A stretch of 64,000 bases of DNA from an uncultured Psychroserpens sp. (GTDB lineage: Bacteria > Bacteroidota > Bacteroidia > Flavobacteriales > Flavobacteriaceae). The DNA lies in contig CANKZZ010000002.1 in the NCBI GenBank assembly GCA_947488655.1, forward strand, positions 558,001 to 622,000, written 5' to 3'. This document shows positions 19,412 to 29,122 of this stretch, piece by piece; within the stretch, counting starts at the first letter, position 1; each line of letters begins with the position of its first letter. The notes beneath the pieces were generated by a model. It saw only the letters and a list, made by a program, of their open reading frames with translations. It was not told the origin of the DNA and did no database searches. The position numbers and the translations under genes are program-made.

Positions 19412-20458
19412 GTGAAAGAGGTAGATTACATTATAGTTGGTAACGGATTAGCAGGAATTGCTTTTTGCGAACAATTGAGAGCCAATAAAAAAGATTTCGT
19501 AGTCTTTGATGATAACTCGCAACAATCTTCTAGTGTTGCTGCAGGATTATACAATCCTGTGATTTTAAAACGGTTTACTAAAGTTTGGAATGCCAAAGAG
19601 CAATTAGCCTTAGCAATGCCAAAGTATAAAGAGCTCGAACAACTTCTCAATATAAAAATAGACCATCAATTGCCAGTGTACAGGCGATTTACTTCGGTAG
19701 AAGAACAGAATGATTGGTTCACAGCCTCAGATAAACCTGTTTTAGAAGACTTCTTATCTACTAAGCTAGTCAAGAATACAAACGCTGTTATTAATGCAGA
19801 GTTTGGTTTTGGAGAGGTCTTACATTCAGGTAGAGTTGATACTTCTCAATTAGTTAAGTCTTATAGCGAGTATCTTCTTAAAGAGAACAAACTTGTAGCT
19901 AAAAAATTTCAGTATACATTATTAAATATACAGCCTCATTGTATACAATATAACGATATTAAAGCAAAACATATCGTGTTTGCGGAAGGCTTCGGAATTA
20001 AAAATAACCCATTTTTTAATTATCTGCCATTAAACGGAACCAAAGGAGAGATGTTAACGATTGAAGCTCCAGAGTTAAAGATGGAGTTTATTATGAAATC
20101 TTCGGTATTTATTGTTCCGTTAGGAAATGATTTATTTTGGATTGGTGCCACCTACGAACGTGAAGATAAAACGCATAACATTACAGAGAATGCTAAACAA
20201 GAACTAGTAGATAAGCTCAAACAAATAATTAAATGTGATTTTAAGATTGTTAAGCAAGTTGCTGGTATTAGGCCAACCACAAGAGATAGAAGACCTTTAG
20301 TTGGTACACATTTAGATTATAAAAATATACATATTTTAAATGGTTTAGGAACACGAGGTGTTATGATATCGCCTTACGTAGCAGCTCAGCTCTATAATCA
20401 TATTGAAAATAGCGCATTGCTTAATCCAGAAATAGATATTAAAAGAATCAAAAAATAG
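19412..20458 (+). CDS. FAD-dependent oxidoreductase (DAO family)
   Basis: N-terminal dinucleotide-binding motif VGNGLAGIAFCE and the VAAGLYNPV segment place it in the D-amino-acid-oxidase-like family. Late in the chain PTTRDRRPLVG and NGLGTRGVMISPYVA are the usual FAD C-terminal contacts. No signal peptide; 348 residues. The start is a GTG at 19412, about 30 bases after the -7-like TACATTTG at 19375-19382. The substrate cannot be read from sequence: D-amino acid, glycine or a tRNA-modification type activity are all possible. Confidence 0.85.
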   Translation: MKEVDYIIVGNGLAGIAFCEQLRANKKDFVVFDDNSQQSSSVAAGLYNPVILKRFTKVWNAKEQLALAMPKYKELEQLLNIKIDHQLPVYRRFTSVEEQNDWFTASDKPVLEDFLSTKLVKNTNAVINAEFGFGEVLHSGRVDTSQLVKSYSEYLLKENKLVAKKFQYTLLNIQPHCIQYNDIKAKHIVFAEGFGIKNNPFFNYLPLNGTKGEMLTIEAPELKMEFIMKSSVFIVPLGNDLFWIGATYEREDKTHNITENAKQELVDKLKQIIKCDFKIVKQVAGIRPTTRDRRPLVGTHLDYKNIHILNGLGTRGVMISPYVAAQLYNHIENSALLNPEIDIKRIKK

Positions 20459-20556
20459 GGTGTTAGTCTCTTATTTCCGAAGAAAATAATCTAATCGTAA
20501 TACGATGAGGTTAAAACAAATTTAAGGTTCTAAAAATCCGCTTTAATTTTAGGGTA

Positions 20557-20943
20557 TTAAACCTTTTTGTTTCGAGTACTCTTATCGTAGCTCACAAACA
20601 TATTAATCCAGATATTTCTAGACAGTCTCATTATAAATGGACCTAATAATACCAGAGTTAGAACAATAGCTATAAACGAAGTCATTAGTGAAGTCTCAAA
20701 CCCAAGATAACTTATTAAAAAAGCAGCAATAGCAAAGGCTATACCCACACCATAGCTTACATACATAGATCCATAAAAAAATGAAGGTTCTAATCGGTAT
20801 TGTAGATTGCAATTAGAACAATTATCGTTCATTTTAAAAACGTCATTAAGTACATAAGGATTTTTGTTTTCGTACATAGATTCTTGATGACATCTTGGAC
20901 AAACTCCTGTAATAATACTATAAATTTTACTGCCTTTTAACAT
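20557..20943 (-). CDS. DUF983 family membrane protein
   Basis: A 128-residue protein with two CxxC knuckles (Cys15/18 in CPRCHQES and Cys42/45 in CSNCNLQY), probably a zinc ribbon, followed by two transmembrane helices (about 59-79 and 84-106). The signature RLEPSFFYGSMYVSY is that of DUF983. Function unknown. It converges with the oxidoreductase gene and is divergent from the ABC-F gene; a TAnnTTTG-like box (TAATTTTG, minus strand, 20982-20989) lies upstream. Confidence 0.9.
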   Translation of the reverse strand: MLKGSKIYSIITGVCPRCHQESMYENKNPYVLNDVFKMNDNCSNCNLQYRLEPSFFYGSMYVSYGVGIAFAIAAFLISYLGFETSLMTSFIAIVLTLVLLGPFIMRLSRNIWINMFVSYDKSTRNKKV

Positions 20944-21055
20944 GACTTAATTTTGTTTACTTTTGTCCTCTTTACTTATTACAAAATTAAATTAATTGTT
21001 TGTAAAGTAGGAGGTAATTACAATGTTTATTGTAATTCTAATATTAAAAAAAACT

Positions 21056-22963
21056 ATGCTTAATATACATAATCTTTCCATTTCTTTTCAAGGCGAATAC
21101 TTATTTGAAGATATCACTTTTAAACTTAGTCCAGGAGACCGTATTGGTTTGATCGGTAAAAATGGAGCAGGTAAATCTACAATGCTTAAAATCTTGTCTA
21201 AAGAACTAGAACCAGATTCTGGGCAAATTGCAGCAGATAAAAACTTAAGTTTTGGGTTTTTAAAGCAAGATATTGATTTTGTTTTGGGTAGAACTGTACT
21301 TGAAGAATCGTATGAGGCATTTAAAGAAATTAAAGAGTTAGAGGCCAAAATGGAGTTTGTCAATACAGAATTGGCAGAGCGAACCGATTATGAAAGTGAA
21401 GGTTATAACCAGTTGATGATTGATTTAAACGAAGTGCAACATCAATACGAAATTCTTGGAGGTTATAATTATCAAGGTGAAACCGAAAAGATTTTACAAG
21501 GTTTAGGATTTAAACGAGAAGATTTTGAAAAGCTAACAGATACCTTTTCTGGTGGTTGGAGAATGAGAATTGAATTGGCAAAACTGTTACTTCAAAATAA
21601 TGACATATTATTACTCGATGAGCCAACAAACCACTTAGATATAGAGTCTATTATTTGGCTAGAGAATTTTTTAAAAGGATATTCTGGTGCAGTTGTTATA
21701 GTCTCACACGATAAAATGTTTTTAGATAATGTGACTAACCGTACTATTGAAATTTCGCTCGGAAGGATTTACGATTATCCAAAACCATATTCTAAGTTTT
21801 TATTACTTAGAAACGAAATTAAAGCGCAACAGTTAGCATCTCAAAAAAATCAGCAAAAGCAAATAGAACAAACTGAGAAACTTATTGAAAAGTTTAGAGC
21901 TAAAGCCAGTAAGGCAACAATGGCACAATCGCTTATCAAAAAGTTAGATAGAATGGATCGTATTGAGGTTGATGAAGATGATAATAGTGTAATGACCTTA
22001 AACTTTCCAGTATCTATAACGCCAGGTAAAGTGGTTGTTGAGGCAGAGAATATCTCAAAAAACTATGGTGATAATCATGTATTGTCTAACGTTAATCTTC
22101 TAATAGAGAGAGATAGTAAAACAGCATTTGTTGGACAAAACGGACAAGGGAAGTCTACATTAGCAAAAATAATTGTTGGCGAATTAAAACATCAAGGCGA
22201 TTTAAAATTAGGGCACAATGTGCAAATTGGTTATTTCGCTCAAAACCAAGCAGAATATCTAGATGGCAGTAAAACCGTTTTAGATACTATGATTGATGCA
22301 GCTAACGAAACCAATAGAAGTAAGGTTCGTGATATTTTAGGGTCGTTTTTATTTAGAGGTGAAGAAGCCGAAAAATATGTGCGTGTATTATCAGGAGGCG
22401 AACGTAATCGTTTAGCTTTAGCAAAACTGATGCTCCAGCCTCTTAATATGTTGGTTATGGATGAGCCAACAAATCACTTAGATATTAAATCTAAAAACGT
22501 ATTAAAAGAGGCGCTCAAAAAATTTGAAGGCACTTTAATTTTAGTATCTCACGATAGAGATTTTTTACAAGGTTTAACTAACAATGTTTACGAATTTAAA
22601 GATCAAAAAATAAAAGAATATTTAGGGGATATAGACTTCTACTTAGAAGAGCGTAATGTTGAAAATCTACGTGAAGTAGAAAAAAGAACTGTTATTAAAG
22701 ACACACCTAAAGAGACAAATAAGCAATCTTACCAAGACCAGAAAAAACTTAAATCTTTAAATAATAAATTAAGTAATATTGAGTCTAAGATTAATGCGTT
22801 AGAAAAAGATATCAAAAAAGATGACGTTGAATTAGCTACTAATTATGACGCTACTGCTGCCGATGCTAGTTTTTTTGATCGTTACCAAACTAAAAAAGAT
22901 AAGCTTCAAAAATTAATGTCAGATTGGGAAACAATCACCTTAGAGTTAGACGAATTGAGTTAA
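21056..22963 (+). CDS. ABC-F family ATPase (ribosome-associated)
   Basis: Two ABC domains without membrane segments. Domain 1: Walker A GKNGAGKST, signature FSGGWRMR, Walker B LLLDEPTNHLD. Domain 2: GQNGQGKST, LSGGERNR, LVMDEPTNHLD. A charged linker lies between them, and a C-terminal coiled coil (about the last 80 residues) is of the Uup/YdiF type. Such proteins bind the ribosomal E site and relieve stalling. An ATG at 21023 would add 11 residues and has a chance AGGAGG before it; MLNIHNLSISF at 21056 is the family's conserved beginning, so I chose it. Confidence 0.93.
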   Translation: MLNIHNLSISFQGEYLFEDITFKLSPGDRIGLIGKNGAGKSTMLKILSKELEPDSGQIAADKNLSFGFLKQDIDFVLGRTVLEESYEAFKEIKELEAKMEFVNTELAERTDYESEGYNQLMIDLNEVQHQYEILGGYNYQGETEKILQGLGFKREDFEKLTDTFSGGWRMRIELAKLLLQNNDILLLDEPTNHLDIESIIWLENFLKGYSGAVVIVSHDKMFLDNVTNRTIEISLGRIYDYPKPYSKFLLLRNEIKAQQLASQKNQQKQIEQTEKLIEKFRAKASKATMAQSLIKKLDRMDRIEVDEDDNSVMTLNFPVSITPGKVVVEAENISKNYGDNHVLSNVNLLIERDSKTAFVGQNGQGKSTLAKIIVGELKHQGDLKLGHNVQIGYFAQNQAEYLDGSKTVLDTMIDAANETNRSKVRDILGSFLFRGEEAEKYVRVLSGGERNRLALAKLMLQPLNMLVMDEPTNHLDIKSKNVLKEALKKFEGTLILVSHDRDFLQGLTNNVYEFKDQKIKEYLGDIDFYLEERNVENLREVEKRTVIKDTPKETNKQSYQDQKKLKSLNNKLSNIESKINALEKDIKKDDVELATNYDATAADASFFDRYQTKKDKLQKLMSDWETITLELDELS

Positions 22964-23059
22964 AACAATTAGTTTTTATTTTTTTAAGGAATAATTAACA
23001 ACCAAACATTAAACTTACCAATATTTTTGCGGTCTAACTAGTTCAACCAAATTAGATCA

Positions 23060-24247
23060 ATGCGTAATATTATACTCTCCATTATTGGTATCGTTTTAAT
23101 TGTAGGCTCATTTTTTATAGCCAAACGATTAATTGATAATAAGAAAAAGCCTAAACCTGTACCCGAAAAAGTTGTAAAAACAATATTTACAGATACTGTT
23201 CAAAATGGTACAGTACAAATCGTAATTCCTGCAAACGGAAGTTTGGTAGCTAAGCGTCGCGTAGAATTGTATGCCGAAGTTCAAGGTGTATTTAGAACGA
23301 GTGGGAAACTATTTAAACCAGGACAAGAATACAACCAAGGCGAAAATTTAATTCGTATTGATGCTGCGGAATATTATGCAAGCGTGCAATCTTCAAAAAG
23401 TAATCTGTATAATTCTATTGCTGCAATAATGCCAGATTTGCGTTTGGATTTCCCAGAGGTTTTTCCAAAATGGCAAGCGTATCTTAATGGTTTTGATTTA
23501 AATAAATCTACACCTAAGTTACCAGAAATGACTTCGGAAAAGGAAAATTATTTCATAACTGGTCGTGGCATTGTATCTAATTACTACAACGTAAAAAATT
23601 TAGAACAACGATTAGCAAAATATAATATAAGAGCACCATTTAAAGGTATATTAACTGAAGCGCTAGCTACGGAAGGTTCTTTAATTAGAAGCGGACAAAA
23701 ATTAGGAGAATTTATTGATCCAACATCCTACGAAATGGAAGTTGCTCTAAGTAAAACCTATGCAAGTCTTTTAAATGTAGGAGAAACTGTGAAACTTAAT
23801 AACCTTGACAATACAGAGGAGTTTACTGGTGTAATTTCACGTGTTAACGGAAGTATAGATGCAACTACACAAACCATAATAGCTTTTATAGAAGTAAATG
23901 ATAAGAGTTTAAAAGAAGGTTTGTATTTGGAAGCTAAACTTAACGCAAAGAGCGAATCTGATGCGATTGAGATTGATAGAAATTTAGTGTTAGAAGGTAA
24001 TCAGATTTATGTGGTTAGAGATAGTATTCTGGACGTTATGGATGTAAAGCCTGTTTATTTTTCAGATTCAAAAGTGGTATTAAAGAATGTCCCAAATGGG
24101 TCTATAATATTAGCAAAACCAGTTCCTGGAGCTTATGCAGGAATGCTTGTTAAAGCTTTTGTAGACGAAAATGATGAACAGCCAATTTCCGAAGAAAAGG
24201 AAGAGATAAATAAGGACGCTGTAACGAAATCTAAAAAAGCAAAATAG
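23060..24247 (+). CDS. RND efflux periplasmic adaptor (membrane fusion protein)
   Basis: An N-terminal membrane anchor (about 3-22) is followed by a periplasmic HlyD/AcrA-like chain: the lipoyl half-motifs VELYAEVQGVF and YNIRAPFKGILTEALATEGSLIRSGQKLG flank a helical hairpin, and a beta-barrel domain follows. The 395-residue protein links the pump at 24251 to the TolC-like channel at 27438. A TATTTTTG box at 23022-23029 may be the -7 element of the operon. Substrate unknown. Confidence 0.92.
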   Translation: MRNIILSIIGIVLIVGSFFIAKRLIDNKKKPKPVPEKVVKTIFTDTVQNGTVQIVIPANGSLVAKRRVELYAEVQGVFRTSGKLFKPGQEYNQGENLIRIDAAEYYASVQSSKSNLYNSIAAIMPDLRLDFPEVFPKWQAYLNGFDLNKSTPKLPEMTSEKENYFITGRGIVSNYYNVKNLEQRLAKYNIRAPFKGILTEALATEGSLIRSGQKLGEFIDPTSYEMEVALSKTYASLLNVGETVKLNNLDNTEEFTGVISRVNGSIDATTQTIIAFIEVNDKSLKEGLYLEAKLNAKSESDAIEIDRNLVLEGNQIYVVRDSILDVMDVKPVYFSDSKVVLKNVPNGSIILAKPVPGAYAGMLVKAFVDENDEQPISEEKEEINKDAVTKSKKAK

Positions 24248-24250
24248 GAC

Positions 24251-27200
24251 ATGAGAAAGCTAATTGCCTATTTTATTCGTTATCACGTTGCAGTCAATAT
24301 TTTTATTATTGCGTTTGTTATTTTTGGTGTTTTAGGATATAGATCTTTAAAATCATCATTTTTTCCACTTGTTGATTCTAAAATTATCAATGTAAATATT
24401 ACTTATCCTGGAGCGTCTCCACAAGAGATTGAAGAAGGTATTGTTTTGCAAATTGAAGATAACCTCAAAGGACTTCGAGGGATTGATCGTGTGACATCTA
24501 CCTCAAGTGAAAACAGCGGTACAATTACTGTTGAGATAGAGAAAGGAGAAAACATAGATTTCATGCTGCTTGAAGTTAAAAACGCAGTAGATCGAGTGCC
24601 ATCATTTCCTACAGGTATGGAGCCTTTAGTGGTTTCTAAACGTGAGGAAGTAAGAGAAACAATCTCATTTGCTTTGAGTGGAGAAAATGTTCCTTTGGCT
24701 ACATTAAAACAGATAGGTCGACAAGTAGAAAACGATTTGCGTGCTATTGACGGAATATCACAAGTTGAAGTATCTGGTTATCCTGCCGAAGAAATTGAAA
24801 TTGCTGTTAACGAAATTGATTTATTAGCTTATAACTTAACATTTAATGAGGTTGCTCTGGCAGTAAGTACTTCTAATATATTAGTCACTGGAGGTAATAT
24901 TAAAACCGATGCCGAAGAGTACTTAATTCGTGCTAATAATCGCGCTTATTATGGAGATGAATTATCTAATTTAGTAGTGCGTGCAACTCCAGATGGTAAA
25001 ACGGTAAGATTAAAAGATGTCGCAATTGTTAGAGATCGTTTTTCTGAAACTCCAAATGCTACTTATTTTAATCAAGATTTATCTATAAATATCGCAGTAA
25101 CAAGTACCAATAATGAAGATTTAGTTGCGTCTGCTCAAAAGGTAAAAGATTATATAGAAGACTATAACCAAAAGTATGAAAATGTAAGATTAGATGTCGT
25201 TAGAGATTTATCTATTACCTTAGAACAACGTACTGCATTACTTGCAGAGAATGCTATAGTTGGGATGATATTGGTACTTATATTTTTGTCAATTTTCTTA
25301 AACACACGACTCGCATTTTGGGTAGCATTTGGTTTGCCTATTTCATTTTTAGGAATGTTTATTTTTGCAGGTCAGTTTGATGTTACCATCAATGTTTTGT
25401 CTCTTTTTGGGATGATAATTGTTATTGGTATTTTGGTAGATGATGGTATTGTTATTGCCGAAAATATCTATCAACATTACGAGAAAGGTAAAACTCCAAT
25501 TGAAGCAGCAATTGATGGGACGATGGAAGTGATTCCTCCAGTTATTTCTGCAATTATAACAACAATATTAGCCTTCTCTTTATTCTTGTTTTTAGATAGT
25601 AGGATAGGTGAGTTTTTTGGAGAAGTATCAGTAATCGTTATTTTAACATTAGTGGTTTCTCTTGTAGAGGCTCTCATTATTTTACCTGCGCATTTAGCAC
25701 ATTCTAAAGCACTTAGAAAACAGGAAGTCGAAGAAAATCCATCAAAATTCAAACAATTTTTCGCTAAAATGAGAGGTATAAATGCCTTTGGTGATAAAAT
25801 AATGAGTTTTTTACGAGATAAAATATATTCTCCAATATTAGATTTTGTACTCAAATTTAAAATATTGTCTTTAGGTATTTTTGTGGCGCTTTTAATCTTA
25901 ACATTTGGAGCAATGGGTGGAGGCATAATTGGTGTTACAATTTTTCCTTCAATTGCTAGTGATCGTGTATCTATTGAATTGGATATGCCTAATGGTACTA
26001 ATGAAAAAATAACAGATTCAATCATCTCTATGATTGAAGAAAAATCTTTTATTGTCAATAAAGAGTTTACTGAGCAGTATTTAGAAGGAAGCGATAAAGA
26101 ACTTTTTGAAAATACCATATTAACACTAAATAGCAGTTCTAGTGCTCGTCTGGTAATTAATATGTTGCCAGGTGAGGAGCGACCAGATGAGATTAAATCT
26201 TCAATGATTGCAAATAGATTACGCGAGTTAGTTGGTCCTGTAGTTGGAGCAGAGCGATTAATTTATGGTTCTGGTGGAAATTTTGGAGGAAGTCCTGTTT
26301 CCGTAGCATTATTAGGTAATAATATTGAAGAATTAAAAGCAGCCAAAAACGAGTTAAAAATAATTTTACAAGAAAATCCTCTTTTGAAAGATGTAGAGGA
26401 TAATGATCCTGCTGGTATTAAAGAAATTAGGTTAGAACTTAAAGAGAGCGCATATCTCCTTGGTCTGGATTTAAGAACGGTAATGTCTCAAGTACGCTCA
26501 GGATTTTTTGGAGCTCAGGCACAACGTTTTCAGAGAGGACAAGACGAAATTAGAGTTTGGGTACGTTATGATAGAAGTAATCGTGCATCTATAAATGATT
26601 TAGATGATATGCGAATTTTAACACCAACAGGTGAGCGTGTAACCCTTAAAGATATCGCATCATATACTATAGAAAGAGGTGATGTAGCAATTAATCACTT
26701 AGATGGACAAAGAGAAATTAGAGTTTCTGCAGATTTAAAAGACCCAAGCTCTAGTGCAACAGATATTCTTGATGACCTTAAGTCAAATGCTATTGTAGAT
26801 TTACACTCTAAATATCCAACAATTACAGCAGCTTTTGAAGGTCAAAACCGAGAGGCACAAAAACTAAATAGTTCTCTAGCAGCAGCAGGTATTCCTATTT
26901 TATTACTAATTTATGTGACGATTGCGTTTACGTTCCGTAGCTATAGTCAGCCACTATTATTAATCCTACTTGTGCCATTTAGTTTAACAGCTGTAGCTTG
27001 GGGACATTGGATTTTTGATTTTCCTGTTAACGTATTATCATTGTTAGGTATCATCGCACTAATTGGGATTATGGTTAACGATGGTTTGGTACTTATTGGT
27101 AAATTTAATACCAATTTAAAAGAAGGCATGCGCTTTGATTTAGCTATTTCCGAAGCTGGTAAATCCCGTTTTAGAGCTATTTTCTTAACCTCGTTAACAA

Positions 27201-27448
27201 CAGTTGCAGGTTTAGCACCATTACTTTTGGAGAAAAGTAGACAAGCACAATTTTTAAAACCAATGGCAATTTCTATTTCCTTTGGTATTGCGTATGCAAC
27301 TATTTTAACATTGTTAGTGTTACCATTATTCTTATCATTTAGTAATAGCATCAAGAAAAATGCAAAATGGTTATGGACAAATAAGGAGGTGACAAAAGAA
27401 GAAGTAGAACGCGCTATAAAAGAGCAAAACGAAGCTAATGAACATTAA
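24251..27448 (+). CDS. RND family efflux pump, inner-membrane subunit (AcrB/HAE1 or MMPL-like)
   Basis: Proton-driven trimeric transporter of 1065 residues with the standard plan: one N-terminal helix, a large periplasmic porter domain, five helices, a second large loop and five more helices. DIDR-like GLRGIDRVTS, PGASPQEIEEG and the central NVLSLFGMIIVIGILVDD motif (two conserved Asp for proton relay) are present; the second bundle has NVLSLLGIIALIGIMVNDGLV. It starts 3 bp after the adaptor and overlaps the TolC gene by 11 bp. Confidence 0.95.
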   Translation: MRKLIAYFIRYHVAVNIFIIAFVIFGVLGYRSLKSSFFPLVDSKIINVNITYPGASPQEIEEGIVLQIEDNLKGLRGIDRVTSTSSENSGTITVEIEKGENIDFMLLEVKNAVDRVPSFPTGMEPLVVSKREEVRETISFALSGENVPLATLKQIGRQVENDLRAIDGISQVEVSGYPAEEIEIAVNEIDLLAYNLTFNEVALAVSTSNILVTGGNIKTDAEEYLIRANNRAYYGDELSNLVVRATPDGKTVRLKDVAIVRDRFSETPNATYFNQDLSINIAVTSTNNEDLVASAQKVKDYIEDYNQKYENVRLDVVRDLSITLEQRTALLAENAIVGMILVLIFLSIFLNTRLAFWVAFGLPISFLGMFIFAGQFDVTINVLSLFGMIIVIGILVDDGIVIAENIYQHYEKGKTPIEAAIDGTMEVIPPVISAIITTILAFSLFLFLDSRIGEFFGEVSVIVILTLVVSLVEALIILPAHLAHSKALRKQEVEENPSKFKQFFAKMRGINAFGDKIMSFLRDKIYSPILDFVLKFKILSLGIFVALLILTFGAMGGGIIGVTIFPSIASDRVSIELDMPNGTNEKITDSIISMIEEKSFIVNKEFTEQYLEGSDKELFENTILTLNSSSSARLVINMLPGEERPDEIKSSMIANRLRELVGPVVGAERLIYGSGGNFGGSPVSVALLGNNIEELKAAKNELKIILQENPLLKDVEDNDPAGIKEIRLELKESAYLLGLDLRTVMSQVRSGFFGAQAQRFQRGQDEIRVWVRYDRSNRASINDLDDMRILTPTGERVTLKDIASYTIERGDVAINHLDGQREIRVSADLKDPSSSATDILDDLKSNAIVDLHSKYPTITAAFEGQNREAQKLNSSLAAAGIPILLLIYVTIAFTFRSYSQPLLLILLVPFSLTAVAWGHWIFDFPVNVLSLLGIIALIGIMVNDGLVLIGKFNTNLKEGMRFDLAISEAGKSRFRAIFLTSLTTVAGLAPLLLEKSRQAQFLKPMAISISFGIAYATILTLLVLPLFLSFSNSIKKNAKWLWTNKEVTKEEVERAIKEQNEANEH

Positions 27449-28757
27449 ATTATACAGTGCTTTTGTTTTATTTTTCTTCGGAATGATAATTCATGCACAA
27501 CAAGTTTTAACTACAGATGAAGCTATTAAATTAGTTTTAGAACATAACTACGGAATTAAAATAGCTAATAACACTGTTGAAGTTGCAGAGAATAATACTG
27601 GTATTTTAAACTCTGGATACTTGCCAAGTTTAACAGGTAACGCAGGTGCGTCTATAGATGTTCAAGACTCTGAAGGTCAACGAGTAGATGGAGATGTTAT
27701 TATTGCCGAAGGTGTTGAGACACGACGTTATAATGCCTCTGTAAATTTAAATTACACGTTGTTTGATGGTTTAGGACGTTTATATAATTACAAACGTTTA
27801 AAAGAAGAATATCAATTGTCTGAATTGGAAGCTCGCGAAACTATAGAAACTACAATGTTACAGTTGTTTTCAATATACTATACAGTTGCGCAATTATCAG
27901 AAAACACAGACGCTTTAGAAGAAACATTGATAATTTCAAAAGACAGATTAACAAGAGCAGGCTATCAATTTGATTATGGTCAAAGTACAAAGTTGGGTGT
28001 TTTAAACGCAGAAGTTGATATTAATAATGATAGTATTAATCTTATAAATGCTAAACAACAATTAAGAAATACAAAGCGTGATTTGAACGTTGTTTTAGGA
28101 AATCAAATACTTGAAGATTTTGATGTGGATACAGATTTAAGTTTTTTACTGGCTTTAAATAAAGAGGAGCTTTTAGAGAAAACAAAAGCTAATAACGTGT
28201 CTTTACTTCAAACGGAACGTAATATAAATATAAGTCAGTTTGATATTAAAACTAACAAAGCACAGTTTTTACCAACAATAGGTTTGGTTGGGTCTTATGG
28301 TTGGAACGAATCTTCTACTGATAACCCTTTAGCATTCACGATCCAAAGTACAGTGTCTGGCTTGTCTGCAGGCGTTAATTTAACTTGGAATATCTTTGAT
28401 GGTGGTAGCAACATAACGAGAGTTAAAAACGCAAAAATTGTTTTAGAGAATCAACAACTTCAAAAAGAACAATTAATTATCGATGTTGAAAGAAACTTCA
28501 ATAACGCTTGGGATGATTATCAAAACAAATTAGTTATATATCGAGTGCAAGAAGCAAATATAAAAACCTCTCAAAATAATTTTGAACGTACCCAAGAAAA
28601 ATTTAAAATTGGGCAAGTAACCTCAATAGAGTTTAGACAAGCGCAACTAAATTTACTTAATTCTGAGCTTAGTAGAAATCAAGCAAAATATGATGCTAAG
28701 TTAGCAGAGTTAACAGTGCTTCAATTAAGCGGAGAATTATTGAACATTGCATTTTAG
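27438..28757 (+). CDS. TolC family outer-membrane channel
   Basis: A signal peptide (about 1-20, ending IIHAQQ) is followed by two homologous halves of long alpha-helical barrel segments and short beta strands, as in TolC/OprM. The repeated pattern (F-D-G-L-G-R in half 1, F-D-G-G-S-N in half 2) marks the two beta-barrel hairpins. At 439 residues it is of usual length. Last gene of the tripartite efflux operon; its first 11 bp overlap the pump gene, implying translational coupling. Confidence 0.93.
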   Translation: MNIKLYSAFVLFFFGMIIHAQQVLTTDEAIKLVLEHNYGIKIANNTVEVAENNTGILNSGYLPSLTGNAGASIDVQDSEGQRVDGDVIIAEGVETRRYNASVNLNYTLFDGLGRLYNYKRLKEEYQLSELEARETIETTMLQLFSIYYTVAQLSENTDALEETLIISKDRLTRAGYQFDYGQSTKLGVLNAEVDINNDSINLINAKQQLRNTKRDLNVVLGNQILEDFDVDTDLSFLLALNKEELLEKTKANNVSLLQTERNINISQFDIKTNKAQFLPTIGLVGSYGWNESSTDNPLAFTIQSTVSGLSAGVNLTWNIFDGGSNITRVKNAKIVLENQQLQKEQLIIDVERNFNNAWDDYQNKLVIYRVQEANIKTSQNNFERTQEKFKIGQVTSIEFRQAQLNLLNSELSRNQAKYDAKLAELTVLQLSGELLNIAF

Positions 28758-28798
28758 TTACAAAGCACTTTGTAAATTGACAAAGAAAATAAAATAGT

Positions 28799-28981
28799 AT
28801 GCAAGAACATTTTTTTCAATGTCCATATTGCTGGGAATCAATATCTATGCTAATAGATGTATCACAAACTTATCAATCATACATAGAAGATTGTGAGGTG
28901 TGTTGTAACCCAATACAATTACAAATTTCTACTGAAAACCAAGAAATAGTAAGTTTTTCCGCAGAAAACATAGAACAGTAA
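28799..28981 (+). CDS. CPXCG motif-containing cysteine-rich protein
   Basis: A 60-residue protein with Cys8-x-x-Cys11 in QCPYCWES and a second group Cys32/35/36 in EDCEVCCNP, the spacing of the small CPXCG family in which the pairs probably bind one zinc ion. The first knuckle reads CPYCW here instead of CPXCG. It lies 42 bp after the TolC gene and could be on its transcript. Function unknown. Confidence 0.85.
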   Translation: MQEHFFQCPYCWESISMLIDVSQTYQSYIEDCEVCCNPIQLQISTENQEIVSFSAENIEQ

Positions 28982-28994
28982 TTATTTTTTAAGT

Positions 28995-29053
28995 AACTGC
29001 AAATCAATTAATTAAAAAACTTTTCGATGAACGACATTGCAGTTCATCGAAAA
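28995..29053. ncRNA. Intergenic hairpins, mutually exclusive
   Basis: TTTTCGATGAAC (29021-29032) pairs perfectly with 29042-29053. AACTGC (28995-29000) also pairs with GCAGTT (29039-29044), sharing bases with the first stem. No T-run follows on the plus strand; on the minus strand the stem is followed by AAGTTTTTTAAT. It could be a terminator, attenuator or small RNA. Confidence 0.3.
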
Positions 29054-29056
29054 TAA

Positions 29057-29087
29057 TTGTCGTATAACGGTTATTCTGCTATATTCG
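29057..29087 (+). promoter_or_regulatory. Promoter of the leucine-rich-repeat gene
   Basis: TTG (29057-29059), 20 bases, TATATTCG (29080-29087), one base off TAnnTTTG. It lies 35 bases before the start codon at 29123 and shows that the upstream TTG at 29057 is promoter rather than start. Confidence 0.5.
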
Positions 29088-29122
29088 TAATAGAAATGCC
29101 TCCCTCAGCCAAATCTATTATT

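Noticed and set aside
21023-21055. Upstream ATG of the ABC-F gene with AGGAGG before it
   Set aside because: Bacteroidetes rarely rely on Shine-Dalgarno sequences, and the family conserves the start at 21056.
29057-29122. Longer N-terminus of the LRR protein
   Set aside because: These bases contain a promoter with correct 20-bp spacing, and a typical signal peptide begins at the Met at 29123.
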